In this document: positions 41,585 through 49,743 of the stretch, piece by piece
Layout of the letters: every line of letters begins with the position of its first letter
How positions within the stretch are numbered: position 1 is the first letter of the stretch
Assembly (NCBI GenBank): GCA_964398855.1
Contig: CAYNOQ010000007.1
Coordinates: 1-50,655, forward strand
Direction of reading: 5' to 3'
Length of the DNA: 50,655 nucleotides
Source of the DNA: Mariniphaga sp964398855
GTDB taxonomy: Bacteria; Bacteroidota; Bacteroidia; Bacteroidales; Prolixibacteraceae
The notes under the pieces: generated by a model
The model's input: the letters and a program-made list of their open reading frames with translations, nothing else
What the model was told of the DNA's origin: nothing
Database searches by the model: none
Made by a program: the position numbers and the translations under genes

Positions 41585-42556
41585 ATGAAAAAAATTTACT
41601 TGATTTTGTTTCTCTCTTTAGTCGTTTTTTATGCAAGTGCACAGCATGTTGCCACTTTTGACGATGTGGAACTGGAAGCCGGTTCTTATTACAACGGTGA
41701 AGATTCAGCCGGGGGTTTCCTGAGCGGCGGCTTTTGGTTTCCCAATGAATATAATGCCGACTGGCAATACTGGAGCGGCTTTTCCGTGTCGAATATTACG
41801 GATAACGCCACTCCCGGGTATGAAAACCAGTACAGCGCCATAACGGGGAGCGGAGCAGAAGATTCAGAAAATTATGCAGTAGTTTATTTTCCGGGAGAAC
41901 TGAAAATTGAATTTGAGCAACCGGTTGATTTAACCGGGTTTTATGCAACCAATTCAACATTGACCTATTTGCTGATGCGGGATGGAGACCCGCTCGGTTT
42001 TTCCAAAAAATTTGGCGGAGAAAGCGGGCAAGACCCCGATTTTCTGAAATTGTTGATTTGGGGAACGGATGAGTCCGGCAATACAACTGAAACGGTTGAG
42101 TTTTATTTAGCCGATTACCGTGACGAAAACCCTGAAATGAAATACATTCTGAATGAGTGGCGCTGGGTTGATCTCAGCAGCATTAAAAATGTAACTGCAC
42201 TTCATTTTGGCATGGAATCCAGTGATACGGGAGAGTATGGAATGAACACGCCTGCCTATTTTTGCATGGATGATTTTACAGTTGGCACATTTACATTTTC
42301 TGACCGGATTGCCATGCAAACTCCTGAAATTAACGTGTTCCCAAACCCGGTGAAAGACAATTTTTTTGTTGATCTGAAAGATGGCTTTAAAACGATTACG
42401 CTGACTGACAGCAACGGCAGAATACTATTTCAGCAGCAGGTTTCAGAAGAGCAGATTTTACAGATTTCAGCATTGAAAGATATGCCGGCAGGCGTCTATT
42501 TTTTAAATGTCCGTGATGGGGATAGAATTTTCATCCGAAAAATTCTGAGAGTGTAG
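41585..42556 (+). CDS. DUF4465 protein with T9SS sorting domain, probable cobalamin-binding surface protein
   Basis: This 323-aa protein has a signal peptide (about residues 1-19, ending ASAQ) and a DUF4465 domain (about residues 22-240), with landmarks WSGFSVSNITD, YENQYSAITGSG, VEFYLADYRDENP and GMNTPAYFCMDDF. The last 75 residues form a type IX secretion sorting domain beginning VFPNPVKDNFFV and ending IRKILRV, so it is moved across the outer membrane and anchored on the surface or released. It sits behind a cobalamin riboswitch. DUF4465 proteins under such riboswitches in gut Bacteroides (BtuH family, as I recall it) bind vitamin B12 on the cell surface as lipoproteins. Here the anchor is a T9SS tail instead. 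B12 binding is inferred. Confidence 0.85.
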   Translation: MKKIYLILFLSLVVFYASAQHVATFDDVELEAGSYYNGEDSAGGFLSGGFWFPNEYNADWQYWSGFSVSNITDNATPGYENQYSAITGSGAEDSENYAVVYFPGELKIEFEQPVDLTGFYATNSTLTYLLMRDGDPLGFSKKFGGESGQDPDFLKLLIWGTDESGNTTETVEFYLADYRDENPEMKYILNEWRWVDLSSIKNVTALHFGMESSDTGEYGMNTPAYFCMDDFTVGTFTFSDRIAMQTPEINVFPNPVKDNFFVDLKDGFKTITLTDSNGRILFQQQVSEEQILQISALKDMPAGVYFLNVRDGDRIFIRKILRV

Positions 42557-42661
42557 CCCTTTATAAAAAAGTTACAACTTTTTCACATAAAAGACAGAAA
42601 AGTATTTTGTTCTGTTCCCAAAAAACAGTTTATTTGTATCATATTAAAAAAAAATGAGATT

Positions 42662-43273
42662 ATGCTTGAAATTTCAAAACATTCAATGGTGACTTTGAGC
42701 TATGTGTTGCACATAGATGACGAAAGTGGGGATGTCATTGAGCGGGCAACAGAAGAAAATCCGCTGGAGTTTCTGTATGGTGCAGGTTCCATGCTGCCGG
42801 AGTTTGAATCTAAGCTTTCCGGGCTGAAAGTTGGAGACCCTTTTAAAATCCGTTTATTGAAAAATGATGCGTATGGTGAAGTCAATGAAGATGCTATTGT
42901 TGATTTGCCCAAGCAGGTTTTTTTGGTTGACGGACATTTTGATGATGAGCTTATTGCTGTTGGCAATGCAGTCCCGATGATGAGCAGCAACGGACAGCGT
43001 ATGGACGGTATTGTGCTTGCAGTTTCTGACGAAGAAGTGAAGATGGACTTTAACCATCCGTTAGCTGGCGAAGACCTCTTTTTCTCAGGAAAAGTACTCT
43101 CCGTGCGCGAACCTTCGGAAGAAGAGCTTGCAGGAATCTTATCCGGCAGCGGTTGCGGTTGCGGCAGTGGCGGTGGTTGTTGCAGCGGTGGTGACTCCGA
43201 AGACGACTGCGGTTGTGCTTCCGAACATGAAGGTCATGCCCATGGCAACGGAGGTTGCGGATGCGGTTGTTAG
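42662..43273 (+). CDS. slyD: FKBP-type peptidyl-prolyl isomerase, SlyD-like
   Basis: SlyD is a cytoplasmic prolyl isomerase and chaperone that also binds nickel. The FKBP half is seen as TLSYVLHIDDESGDVIE (start) and the conserved FLYGAGSMLPEFESKLSGLKVGD segment (residues 37-59). An IF (insert-in-flap) domain follows (about residues 70-120), then PLAGEDLFFSGKVLSVR. From about residue 160 the tail is dominated by Cys, Gly and His (GCGCGSGGGCCSGGD, then HAHGNGGCGCGC), a metal-binding extension richer in cysteine than that of E. coli SlyD. The gene is preceded by a cobalamin-regulated gene but has no shared signal. A terminator follows at 43306. Confidence 0.93.
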   Translation: MLEISKHSMVTLSYVLHIDDESGDVIERATEENPLEFLYGAGSMLPEFESKLSGLKVGDPFKIRLLKNDAYGEVNEDAIVDLPKQVFLVDGHFDDELIAVGNAVPMMSSNGQRMDGIVLAVSDEEVKMDFNHPLAGEDLFFSGKVLSVREPSEEELAGILSGSGCGCGSGGGCCSGGDSEDDCGCASEHEGHAHGNGGCGCGC

Positions 43274-43305
43274 CTCATTTTCGATATTTTTAATAATTAA
43301 TTCAT

Positions 43306-43343
43306 CCCGTTTCCTCATTAAATCAAAAGGGAACGGGTTTTTT
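43306..43343 (+). terminator. Rho-independent terminator after slyD
   Basis: CCCGTTTCC and GGGAACGGG (43306-43314 and 43329-43337) form a stem with one mismatch around an A-rich loop, followed directly by six T (43338-43343). It lies 33 bases after the slyD stop codon. Confidence 0.8.
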
Positions 43344-43411
43344 AGGCAAAATGAGTAGATTAGCACCGGCACATTTTGCATCGCTGATTAAAGCGGAATA
43401 AAAAAAGTTAT

Positions 43412-44485
43412 ATGAACACATTCGGAAAAATTTTTCGGCTTACTTCTTTTGGCGAATCTCACGGACGCGGAATTGGCGGTATCATTGACGGTTGTCCTGC
43501 CGCTCTGGAACTGGACGTCGAGCTGATTCAAAAGGATCTTTCCCGGCGCAGACCGGGACAGTCGCGGATAACCACCCAGCGAAAAGAAGCCGATCAGGTT
43601 GAGTTTTTATCCGGTGTTTTTGAGGGAAAAACACAGGGAACCCCCATTGCGTTTGTTATCTGGAACGAAGACCATCATTCTCAGGATTACAATAACCTGA
43701 AAGATATTTTCCGTCCTTCACATGCAGACTACACCTATTTGAAAAAATACGGAACCCGCGACCATCGCGGCGGCGGGCGCTCTTCGGCGCGTGAAACTGT
43801 TGCCCGTGTTGTTGCCGGAGCAATTGCCAAGCAAGTTTTGACAACTCCCGGTATAACTGTTCAGGCATTTGTTTCCCAAGTAGGAGAAGTTAAACTGGAG
43901 AAGCCTTATACGCAGCTCGATCTTTCCAAAACGGAAGATAATATTGTGCGCTGCCCTGATGAGGAGACTGCCCAAAAGATGATCTCCCGGATTCAGGTTG
44001 CGCAGAAAGACCTTGACACCGTTGGTGGTGTGATTACCTGCGTTATTAAAGGTGTGCCTGCCGGTTGGGGTGAGCCGGTATTTAACAAGCTACACGCAGA
44101 TCTCGGATTTGCGATGCTTGGAATCAATGCCGTCAAAGGATTTGAATACGGCTCCGGCTTTGAAGGCACAAAACTGAGCGGTTCACAGCACAATGATGTG
44201 TTTGTCATTACCGACAGCGGGGTACGAACCAAAACAAATCACTCAGGCGGAATTCAGGGTGGAATTTCCAATGGGGAAGATATCTACTTTAATGTGGCTT
44301 TCAAGCCTATTGCAACCTTATTGAAAGAGCAAAACACAATTGATAAGGATAATAAAGAGGTTACCATAAAACCTAAGGGAAGGCATGACCCGTGCGTACT
44401 TCCACGCGCTGTGCCTATTGTTGAAGCCATGGCCGCACTGGTTCTGGCAGATCATTTTTTATTAAGTAAACTTAATATGGCTTAA
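43412..44485 (+). CDS. aroC: Chorismate synthase
   Basis: AroC converts 5-enolpyruvylshikimate-3-phosphate to chorismate with reduced FMN, the last common step of aromatic amino-acid synthesis. Signatures are GESHGRGIGGIIDGCPA (residues 13-29), the SRRRPGQSRITTQRKE block, RPSHADYTYLKKYG (with the catalytic His of family signature 2), GGGRSSARET and the RHDPCVLPRAVPIVEAM C-terminal signature. At 357 aa its length is standard. The DUF134 gene follows two bases downstream. Confidence 0.98.
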   Translation: MNTFGKIFRLTSFGESHGRGIGGIIDGCPAALELDVELIQKDLSRRRPGQSRITTQRKEADQVEFLSGVFEGKTQGTPIAFVIWNEDHHSQDYNNLKDIFRPSHADYTYLKKYGTRDHRGGGRSSARETVARVVAGAIAKQVLTTPGITVQAFVSQVGEVKLEKPYTQLDLSKTEDNIVRCPDEETAQKMISRIQVAQKDLDTVGGVITCVIKGVPAGWGEPVFNKLHADLGFAMLGINAVKGFEYGSGFEGTKLSGSQHNDVFVITDSGVRTKTNHSGGIQGGISNGEDIYFNVAFKPIATLLKEQNTIDKDNKEVTIKPKGRHDPCVLPRAVPIVEAMAALVLADHFLLSKLNMA

Positions 44486-44487
44486 AA

Positions 44488-44901
44488 ATGTCCAGAAGAA
44501 AAAAGAGCAGGAGAATACAGGCGCCTCCAATTATTAAAGGAATGTCAGTTTATGGCGTTCGTGGGCGCAAGTCGAATGAGGTTGTTCTCAAATTGGAAGA
44601 GTTTGAGGCAATCAGGCTGTTGGATTATCAGAATCTGACCCAGGAGCAGGCATCAGTACACATGGATATTTCAAGACCTACGCTCACCCGGATTTATGAA
44701 GAAGCCCGAAAAAAAGTTGCCACAGCTTTTGTGGAGGGGCTTGATATAATTTTCAGGGGAGGCGATATCTATTTTGATGATAACTGGTATAAATGCAACT
44801 CATGCCAGTCCAGTTTCAATGATTACAGCGAGGATTCACCCCGCTGCCCCCTTTGCAAATCCGACGATGTAATCACCCTGAATGAGTTTTATTCCAAGTA
44901 A
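44488..44901 (+). CDS. DUF134 protein with helix-turn-helix and zinc-binding cysteines
   Basis: This 137-aa protein belongs to the DUF134 family. A predicted DNA-binding helix-turn-helix is seen at about residues 48-75 (TQEQASVHMDISRPTLTRIYEEARKKVA), after the family motif PPIIKGMSVYGVRG. The C-terminus holds two CxxC pairs (CNSC and CPLC, residues 107-130) that would bind one zinc ion. Family members are small transcription factors of uncertain regulon, common in anaerobes. Two bases after aroC, it is probably co-transcribed with it. Its stop codon lies 30 bases before the assembly gap. Confidence 0.85.
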   Translation: MSRRKKSRRIQAPPIIKGMSVYGVRGRKSNEVVLKLEEFEAIRLLDYQNLTQEQASVHMDISRPTLTRIYEEARKKVATAFVEGLDIIFRGGDIYFDDNWYKCNSCQSSFNDYSEDSPRCPLCKSDDVITLNEFYSK

Positions 44902-45208
44902 GTTTTTGCTGATTGATAACGCATGTTTGCANNNNNNNNNNNNNNNNNNNNNNNNNNNNNNNNNNNNNNNNNNNNNNNNNNNNNNNNNNNNNNNNNNNNN
45001 NNNNNNNNNNNNNNNNNNNNNNNNNNNNNNNTATTTTATGATGGTTTATCAGGTGGTACAGTTACTTGTAAAACATCTCCTCACGACACTTTAATTGAGA
45101 GAGTGGAAATCTTTATCCCCAAGTTGAATTAACAGTGGTCTAAGAATTAACCACTTGCGAATCAACTTTTATATGACTTTTCAAGTTTTCAAAATAGAAT
45201 TAACCATA
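44902..45208. other. Assembly gap with flanking sequence
   Basis: Positions 44932-45031 are exactly 100 N, the standard size for a scaffold gap of unknown length. Thirty bases of sequence after the DUF134 gene precede it. After it comes the 3' end of a truncated reading frame and a short non-coding stretch (45133-45208) with a small AGTGGT/ACCACT inverted repeat. The true distance and order across the gap are unproven. Confidence 0.95.
45032..45132 (+). CDS. Truncated 3' end of an unknown gene next to the gap
   Basis: The frame starting inside the gap reads FYDGLSGGTVTCKTSPHDTL and on to a stop at 45130-45132, about 33 residues. The composition looks protein-like, but the fragment is too short to recognise. 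It may belong to a gene lost in the gap. Confidence 0.35.
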
Positions 45209-46162
45209 TCAAACCCCAAACCTGCTCTTGCCTGCTATTTCGGCGACTACCGAATGATACTCTTTCATCAGGTTTTGCATGATTTCGGCTGTGGGTTGAA
45301 TTTTGTCTATTTGTGCCGATACCTGCCCGATTTCCAGCTCGCCGTCATTCAGATCACCTTCAAAAATCCCCTTTTTTGCTCTTCCCTTTCCGAGTAGCGT
45401 TCTCAATTCTTCGGCTGATGCACACCGGCTTTCGGCGTTTTCAACCTGTTCAAAAAATCGGTTTTTTATCAACCGCACCGGAACTAACTGCTTTAATGTC
45501 AGCTTTGTATCTCCTTCTTTCAGGCTGATGACCAGTGATTTGAAGTCGGGATGCGCAGACGACTCTTCTGCGGCTGCAAAGAGAGAACCGATTTGAACGC
45601 CTTCTGCTCCCAAAGCCATCGCAGCCATCATAGCCTGCCCGGAGGCAATTCCGCCGGCTGCCAATAGCGGCAGACCGGTAGCTTTTCGCACCGATGGAAT
45701 CAAAACCAATGTGGAGGTCTCTTCGCGACCGAGATGTCCGCCGGCTTCAAATCCTTCGGCTACAATGGCATCCACTCCGGCTGCTTCCGATTTCTCGGCA
45801 AAAACCGAACTGGAAACTACGTGGGCAACAACAATTCCCCGGTCTTTCAGCCAGCCCGTCCATTTTTTCGGACTTCCGGCTGATGTGAAAACAATTTTCA
45901 CCCCGTTCCGGGCTATAATATCCATTATTTCGTCAATTTCAGGATAGAGAAGCGGCACATTCACCCCAAACGGTTTGTCGGTTGCCGACTTTGTTTTTAT
46001 TATGTGTTCCTCAAGGGTTGCCGGGTACATGGAGCCGGCGCCAATCAATCCAAGTCCGCCGGAATTACTGACTGCCGCTGCCAGCCGCCAGCCTGAACAC
46101 CACACCATACCACCCTGAATCACAGGATATTTAATTTGAAATAATTTACAAATTCTGTTCAT
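45209..46162 (-). CDS. NAD(P)H-dependent flavin oxidoreductase, nitronate monooxygenase-like
   Basis: This 317-aa TIM-barrel enzyme belongs to the nitronate monooxygenase/FabK/YrpB group that binds FMN. Landmarks are YPVIQGGMVWCSGWRLAAAVS at the start, GGLGLIGAGSM, the SAGSPKKW segment, VDAIVAEGFEAGGHLG (flavin phosphate region, with the conserved GxEAGGH) and GGIASGQAMMAAMALGAEGVQIGSLF. Whether it oxidises nitronates or acts as an enoyl-ACP reductase of the FabK type cannot be told; the FabK reading is possible because the lengths are alike. The gene lies 39 bp from cdaA on the same strand. Confidence 0.88.
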   Translation of the reverse strand: MNRICKLFQIKYPVIQGGMVWCSGWRLAAAVSNSGGLGLIGAGSMYPATLEEHIIKTKSATDKPFGVNVPLLYPEIDEIMDIIARNGVKIVFTSAGSPKKWTGWLKDRGIVVAHVVSSSVFAEKSEAAGVDAIVAEGFEAGGHLGREETSTLVLIPSVRKATGLPLLAAGGIASGQAMMAAMALGAEGVQIGSLFAAAEESSAHPDFKSLVISLKEGDTKLTLKQLVPVRLIKNRFFEQVENAESRCASAEELRTLLGKGRAKKGIFEGDLNDGELEIGQVSAQIDKIQPTAEIMQNLMKEYHSVVAEIAGKSRFGV

Positions 46163-46201
46163 TGTTATTTAAAAATGGAAAAAAAGATTCTGGAATCAAC
46201 T

Positions 46202-46981
46202 TCACTCTGCAAGGTGTTTTTCGAGCAATTCAACCAGCATTTCCTTGGAAATCTTTCGTTTGATATCCCCTTCCACGGCAAACGAAATATTTCCGCGCTC
46301 CTCGGAAACAACAATTGCTAACGCATCAGTGGTTTCACTGATGCCGATTGCAGCCCGGTGCCTCAGTCCCATGGTCTTATCCACCTCGCGCTGGGTTAGG
46401 GGCAAGATACAACCTGCTGCTGCAATGACATTTCCTTTTATGATTACAGCGCCATCGTGCAGCGGAGTATTTTTGAAAAAAATGGTGCGCAGCAACGAGG
46501 AAGAGATATCGGCATTGAGCAGCTCACCACTGTTGATTTGTTCGGTCAGCTCAAAATTTCGGGCAATAACGATAAGCGCTCCTGTTTTTGATTTTGCCAG
46601 AGATGCGCTGGTTTCGGCAATCATCTCAATCAGCTCAGAGTCAGAAGATTTACTTCGGTGAACTCCAAAAATTCTGTCTAAAAGAAGTATTCTGTTGACG
46701 TTGTAGTTTTTCCCGATAAAAATGAGAAACCTTCTGATTTCGGGATGAAAAACAATGATGAGCGCAATCAGTCCCACGCCGATAAATTGCCCCATGATTG
46801 TGCTAATCAGCTCCATATTAAGCGCTTTCACCACAATCCAGAAAAGATAGACCGAAATTAAACCGATAATCAGATTGAAAGCGACAGTGCCCCTGACAAG
46901 CCGGTAAACCTGATAAAGCAGGACAGCTACCAGAAGTATATCGAGTATATCCAGAAACCTTATGGTTATAAAGGCGGTCAT
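46202..46981 (-). CDS. cdaA: Diadenylate cyclase CdaA
   Basis: CdaA makes the second messenger c-di-AMP from two ATP at the inner membrane. This 259-aa protein has three N-terminal membrane helices (about residues 7-30, 34-53 and 68-80) followed by the DAC domain. In it, NTPLHDGAVII holds the catalytic DGA motif (about residues 172-182) and GLRHRAAIGISE the RHR motif. The stop codon of folP and its start codon overlap by one base (TGATG), so both are co-translated. The folP-cdaA pairing is conserved in Bacteroidota. Confidence 0.95.
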   Translation of the reverse strand: MTAFITIRFLDILDILLVAVLLYQVYRLVRGTVAFNLIIGLISVYLFWIVVKALNMELISTIMGQFIGVGLIALIIVFHPEIRRFLIFIGKNYNVNRILLLDRIFGVHRSKSSDSELIEMIAETSASLAKSKTGALIVIARNFELTEQINSGELLNADISSSLLRTIFFKNTPLHDGAVIIKGNVIAAAGCILPLTQREVDKTMGLRHRAAIGISETTDALAIVVSEERGNISFAVEGDIKRKISKEMLVELLEKHLAE

Positions 46982-47814
46982 CAGGCTATTGTTGCTTTTA
47001 ACGCCTTAAAAATCTGAATGGCTTCCATGGCTTCATTCACATCATGCACGCGCAGAATATCTGCACCTCCAAGCAGCGCCATTGTGTTAACCACCGTTGT
47101 TCCGTTGAGGGCATCCGCAGGTTCAATCTGTAAAAGTTTCCAGATCATTGTTTTACGGCTGAGCCCTACCATCACCGGAAGCTGGAAAACCTTGAATGAA
47201 TCCAGCCGGTTCAGCAAGTCGTAATTGTGCTGCAGGTTTTTTCCAAACCCAAAACCCGGGTCGATGATTATGTCTTTCACCCCAAACTTTGTCAGCAGCT
47301 TCACCCGGTCGCTTAACCAGGCTGAAATATCACGGACAACATCGTTATACTCAGGGTTATCCTGCATATCTTGAGGTGTTCCCTGAATGTGCGTAAGAAC
47401 ATACGGAACGTTCATTTTTCCGATGGTTTCAAACATTTTTGAATCCAGCGACCCGCCGGAAATGTCATTTACTATCACGGGACCAATTTCATCAATGACG
47501 CGAACTGCTACCCACGACCGGAATGTGTCAATGGAAAGCGGTATTTCGGGAAAATTCTTTCGTATGGCATGCACAGCAGGCAATAATCTGTCCAGTTCTG
47601 TTTTTGTTGAAACAAGAGCAGCACCGGGCTTTGTTGAAATGCCTCCCACGTCTAAAAACGTAACACCCTCTCCAATCATTTTTTCCACAGCAGAAAGCAA
47701 CACTTTCTTATCAGTCATTTTGCCGTTATCAAAAAAGGAGTCGGGTGTGACATTTATTATGCCCATAACCACCGGCTGGGTAAAATCTATCAATCTGCCG
47801 CCCAGATTGATCAT
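46981..47814 (-). CDS. folP: Dihydropteroate synthase
   Basis: FolP condenses p-aminobenzoate with hydroxymethyl-dihydropterin pyrophosphate in folate synthesis. Landmarks are MGIINVTPDSFFDNGK (residues 17-32), FLDVGGISTKPGA, the IPLSIDTF strand, VNDISGG, DIIIDPGFGFGKN and MVGLSRKTM (the GxSRK motif). The frame is open to 47886, with ATGs also at 47859. I chose the ATG at 47814 because it starts MINLGGRL, where Bacteroidota FolP proteins usually start. A promoter sits at 47897-47929 on the minus strand. cdaA follows with a one-base overlap. Confidence 0.94.
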   Translation of the reverse strand: MINLGGRLIDFTQPVVMGIINVTPDSFFDNGKMTDKKVLLSAVEKMIGEGVTFLDVGGISTKPGAALVSTKTELDRLLPAVHAIRKNFPEIPLSIDTFRSWVAVRVIDEIGPVIVNDISGGSLDSKMFETIGKMNVPYVLTHIQGTPQDMQDNPEYNDVVRDISAWLSDRVKLLTKFGVKDIIIDPGFGFGKNLQHNYDLLNRLDSFKVFQLPVMVGLSRKTMIWKLLQIEPADALNGTTVVNTMALLGGADILRVHDVNEAMEAIQIFKALKATIA

Positions 47815-47896
47815 GTTTTTTCTTTTCAGGAATTTACCCGCTGATTGGGTAATTAACATAAGCAAAAAGTTTTTATCGTTAAACAATTAAGCATTA

Positions 47897-47929
47897 CAAA
47901 TGTATAACAAAACCGCCAGATTCTTCAAA
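47897..47929 (-). promoter_or_regulatory. Promoter of folP-cdaA
   Basis: On the minus strand, TTTG at 47929-47926, a 21-bp spacer and TACATTTG at 47904-47897 match the Bacteroidota consensus. Transcription would start near 47891. Confidence 0.55.
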
Positions 47930-47962
47930 TTTTTCTATTTTTATGCTTTAATTAAAAAAGAG

Positions 47963-48514
47963 ATGAAGAAAACAGATCAGCAATATGACGAGATTATGGC
48001 AATTTGCCGCGCAGTGTTCACAACAAAAATGAATGATTACGGAACTGCCTGGCATATTTTAAGACCTTCGTCAATAACCGATCAGATTTATATTAAGGCA
48101 CGGCGAATCCGCACCATTGAGGAAAAGGGAATTGCCAAAGTTGACGAAGGTACCCGTCCTGAATTTATCGGAATTATAAACTACGCCATAATGGGATTGA
48201 TCCAGTTGGAGCTGGGTCCCTCGGAAAATGAGTTAGACAAAGCACAAACCACCGAATTGTACAACAACTGGTTTGGCAAGGCAAAATCGCTGATGCAGGA
48301 TAAAAATCACGACTATGGCGAAGCATGGCGCAAAATGAGAATCAGCTCCTATACCGATCTCATTCTGATGAAACTAAAGCGCACCAAGCAAATTGAGGAC
48401 AACGAGGGCAAGACCACTGAATCTGAGGGAATTGACGCAAATTATTTAGACATGATCAATTATGCCGTTTTTGCCCTGATTAAGATTGAATTTGAAGAAG
48501 AAAAATCTCTGTAA
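47963..48514 (+). CDS. DUF1599 protein, internally duplicated
   Basis: This 183-aa protein consists of two DUF1599 units. The first carries MNDYGTAWHILRPSS followed by a K-RI-TIE segment; the second carries KNHDYGEAWRKMRISSYTD followed by LKRTKQIED. The shared DYG.AW...R.SS.TD pattern is plain, about 90 residues apart. DUF1599 occurs in Bacteroidota and phages, and has been linked by others to nucleotide-modifying neighbourhoods, but no reaction is known to me. The in-frame ATG at 47900 overlaps the folP promoter, so the ATG at 47963 is preferred. The doxX-like gene begins one base after its stop. Confidence 0.82.
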   Translation: MKKTDQQYDEIMAICRAVFTTKMNDYGTAWHILRPSSITDQIYIKARRIRTIEEKGIAKVDEGTRPEFIGIINYAIMGLIQLELGPSENELDKAQTTELYNNWFGKAKSLMQDKNHDYGEAWRKMRISSYTDLILMKLKRTKQIEDNEGKTTESEGIDANYLDMINYAVFALIKIEFEEEKSL

Positions 48515-48515
48515 A

Positions 48516-49646
48516 ATGAAAGTAATCAAGCATTTTTCCCGGATTGTTGTCGGAATTGTATTTGTTTTTTCCGGCTTTGTCAAAGGGATAGACCCATGGG
48601 GTTCAGCCTACAAATTCACAGACTATATGAATGCCATGCATCTGGACTGGCTTATATGGGCTGCACTGCCATTGGGAATTTTGCTTTCGTTTGCCGAGTT
48701 TGCCATTGGCGTGGCGCTGCTATCAAACATTTTTATGCGCTTTACCTCGTGGTTAGCGCTGCTTTTCATGGTTTTTTTCACCGGATTGACGCTCTGGATT
48801 GCCATTGCCAATCCGGTTACGGATTGCGGCTGTTTTGGTGATGCACTGGTCATCTCCAACTGGCAGACATTCTATAAGAATATCATTCTTATTATACTGA
48901 CTATCATCATTTTCATATATCGAAACAGGATGAAGGGGCTACCCGGCAAAAAGAGTGGCTATGTGTTGTCAACTCTTTTAGTGGTTGTTTATTTTGGTTT
49001 TGTCATTTACTCCTACAATCACCTGCCGGTTTTCGATTTCAGACCTTATAAGGTTGGGGTAAACATTCACGAGGCAATGTCCGTTCCGGCAGGTGCACCG
49101 CAGGATGAATATGAAAATATTTTCTACTACGAAAACATCAATACCGGCAAAGTGGAGCAATTTTCTGAGGAGAATTATCCGTGGCAGGACACGGTGAACT
49201 ACGCTTTCCATGATATAGAATCCATTCTGGTTCAAAAGGGCTATGAGCCGCCAATTCACGATTTAACCATTGAAACGCCTGAGGGAGATGATATTATCGA
49301 CTTTTTCCTGTATGCCGATAACTATGTTTTCATGCTGATTGCCTACGATCTCTCAGAATCTTCACTGAAGTCACAGGAAAGAATCAATGCGCTGGCACAC
49401 TGGGCGCTTGGCAGTGAAATGGAGTTTATCTGCCTCACTTCATCGCTGCCCGATGCTTCGGAAGTTTTTGCCCGGGAAAACGAAGCGCCCTACGAATTTT
49501 TCAATACCGATGAAATTACACTGAAAACCATTGTGCGCTCCAATCCCGGACTGATGGTTGTCAAGGATGGAATTATTGTGGCAAAATACCATTACAATGA
49601 CATACCTTCGCCAAAAGAATTTGAGCAAAAATTCATCAATAAATAG
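48516..49646 (+). CDS. DoxX-family membrane protein with thioredoxin-like C-terminal domain
   Basis: This 376-aa protein begins with four hydrophobic segments typical of the DoxX/MauE fold (RIVVGIVFVFSGFVKGIDPWG, residues 7-27, and the DCGCFGDAL motif near residue 107). A further membrane helix (about residues 145-165) leads into a C-terminal soluble domain of about 200 residues, which looks thioredoxin-like in its strand order but lacks a clear CxxC. The same family (BT_3928-like) stands next to tpiA in Bacteroides. A role in respiratory-chain or redox control at the membrane is suggested by the MauE relation but not shown. A small CCTTCC/GGAAGG hairpin lies in the gap to tpiA. Confidence 0.87.
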   Translation: MKVIKHFSRIVVGIVFVFSGFVKGIDPWGSAYKFTDYMNAMHLDWLIWAALPLGILLSFAEFAIGVALLSNIFMRFTSWLALLFMVFFTGLTLWIAIANPVTDCGCFGDALVISNWQTFYKNIILIILTIIIFIYRNRMKGLPGKKSGYVLSTLLVVVYFGFVIYSYNHLPVFDFRPYKVGVNIHEAMSVPAGAPQDEYENIFYYENINTGKVEQFSEENYPWQDTVNYAFHDIESILVQKGYEPPIHDLTIETPEGDDIIDFFLYADNYVFMLIAYDLSESSLKSQERINALAHWALGSEMEFICLTSSLPDASEVFARENEAPYEFFNTDEITLKTIVRSNPGLMVVKDGIIVAKYHYNDIPSPKEFEQKFINK

Positions 49647-49743
49647 TTAAAACTGACCGGCAGGTTAACGGTGAAGCGTACCTTCCGAAGGAAGGGGCTA
49701 ATTTTGTCAGAAGATTTATCGTAAAAAACTAAATATCAGAAAA

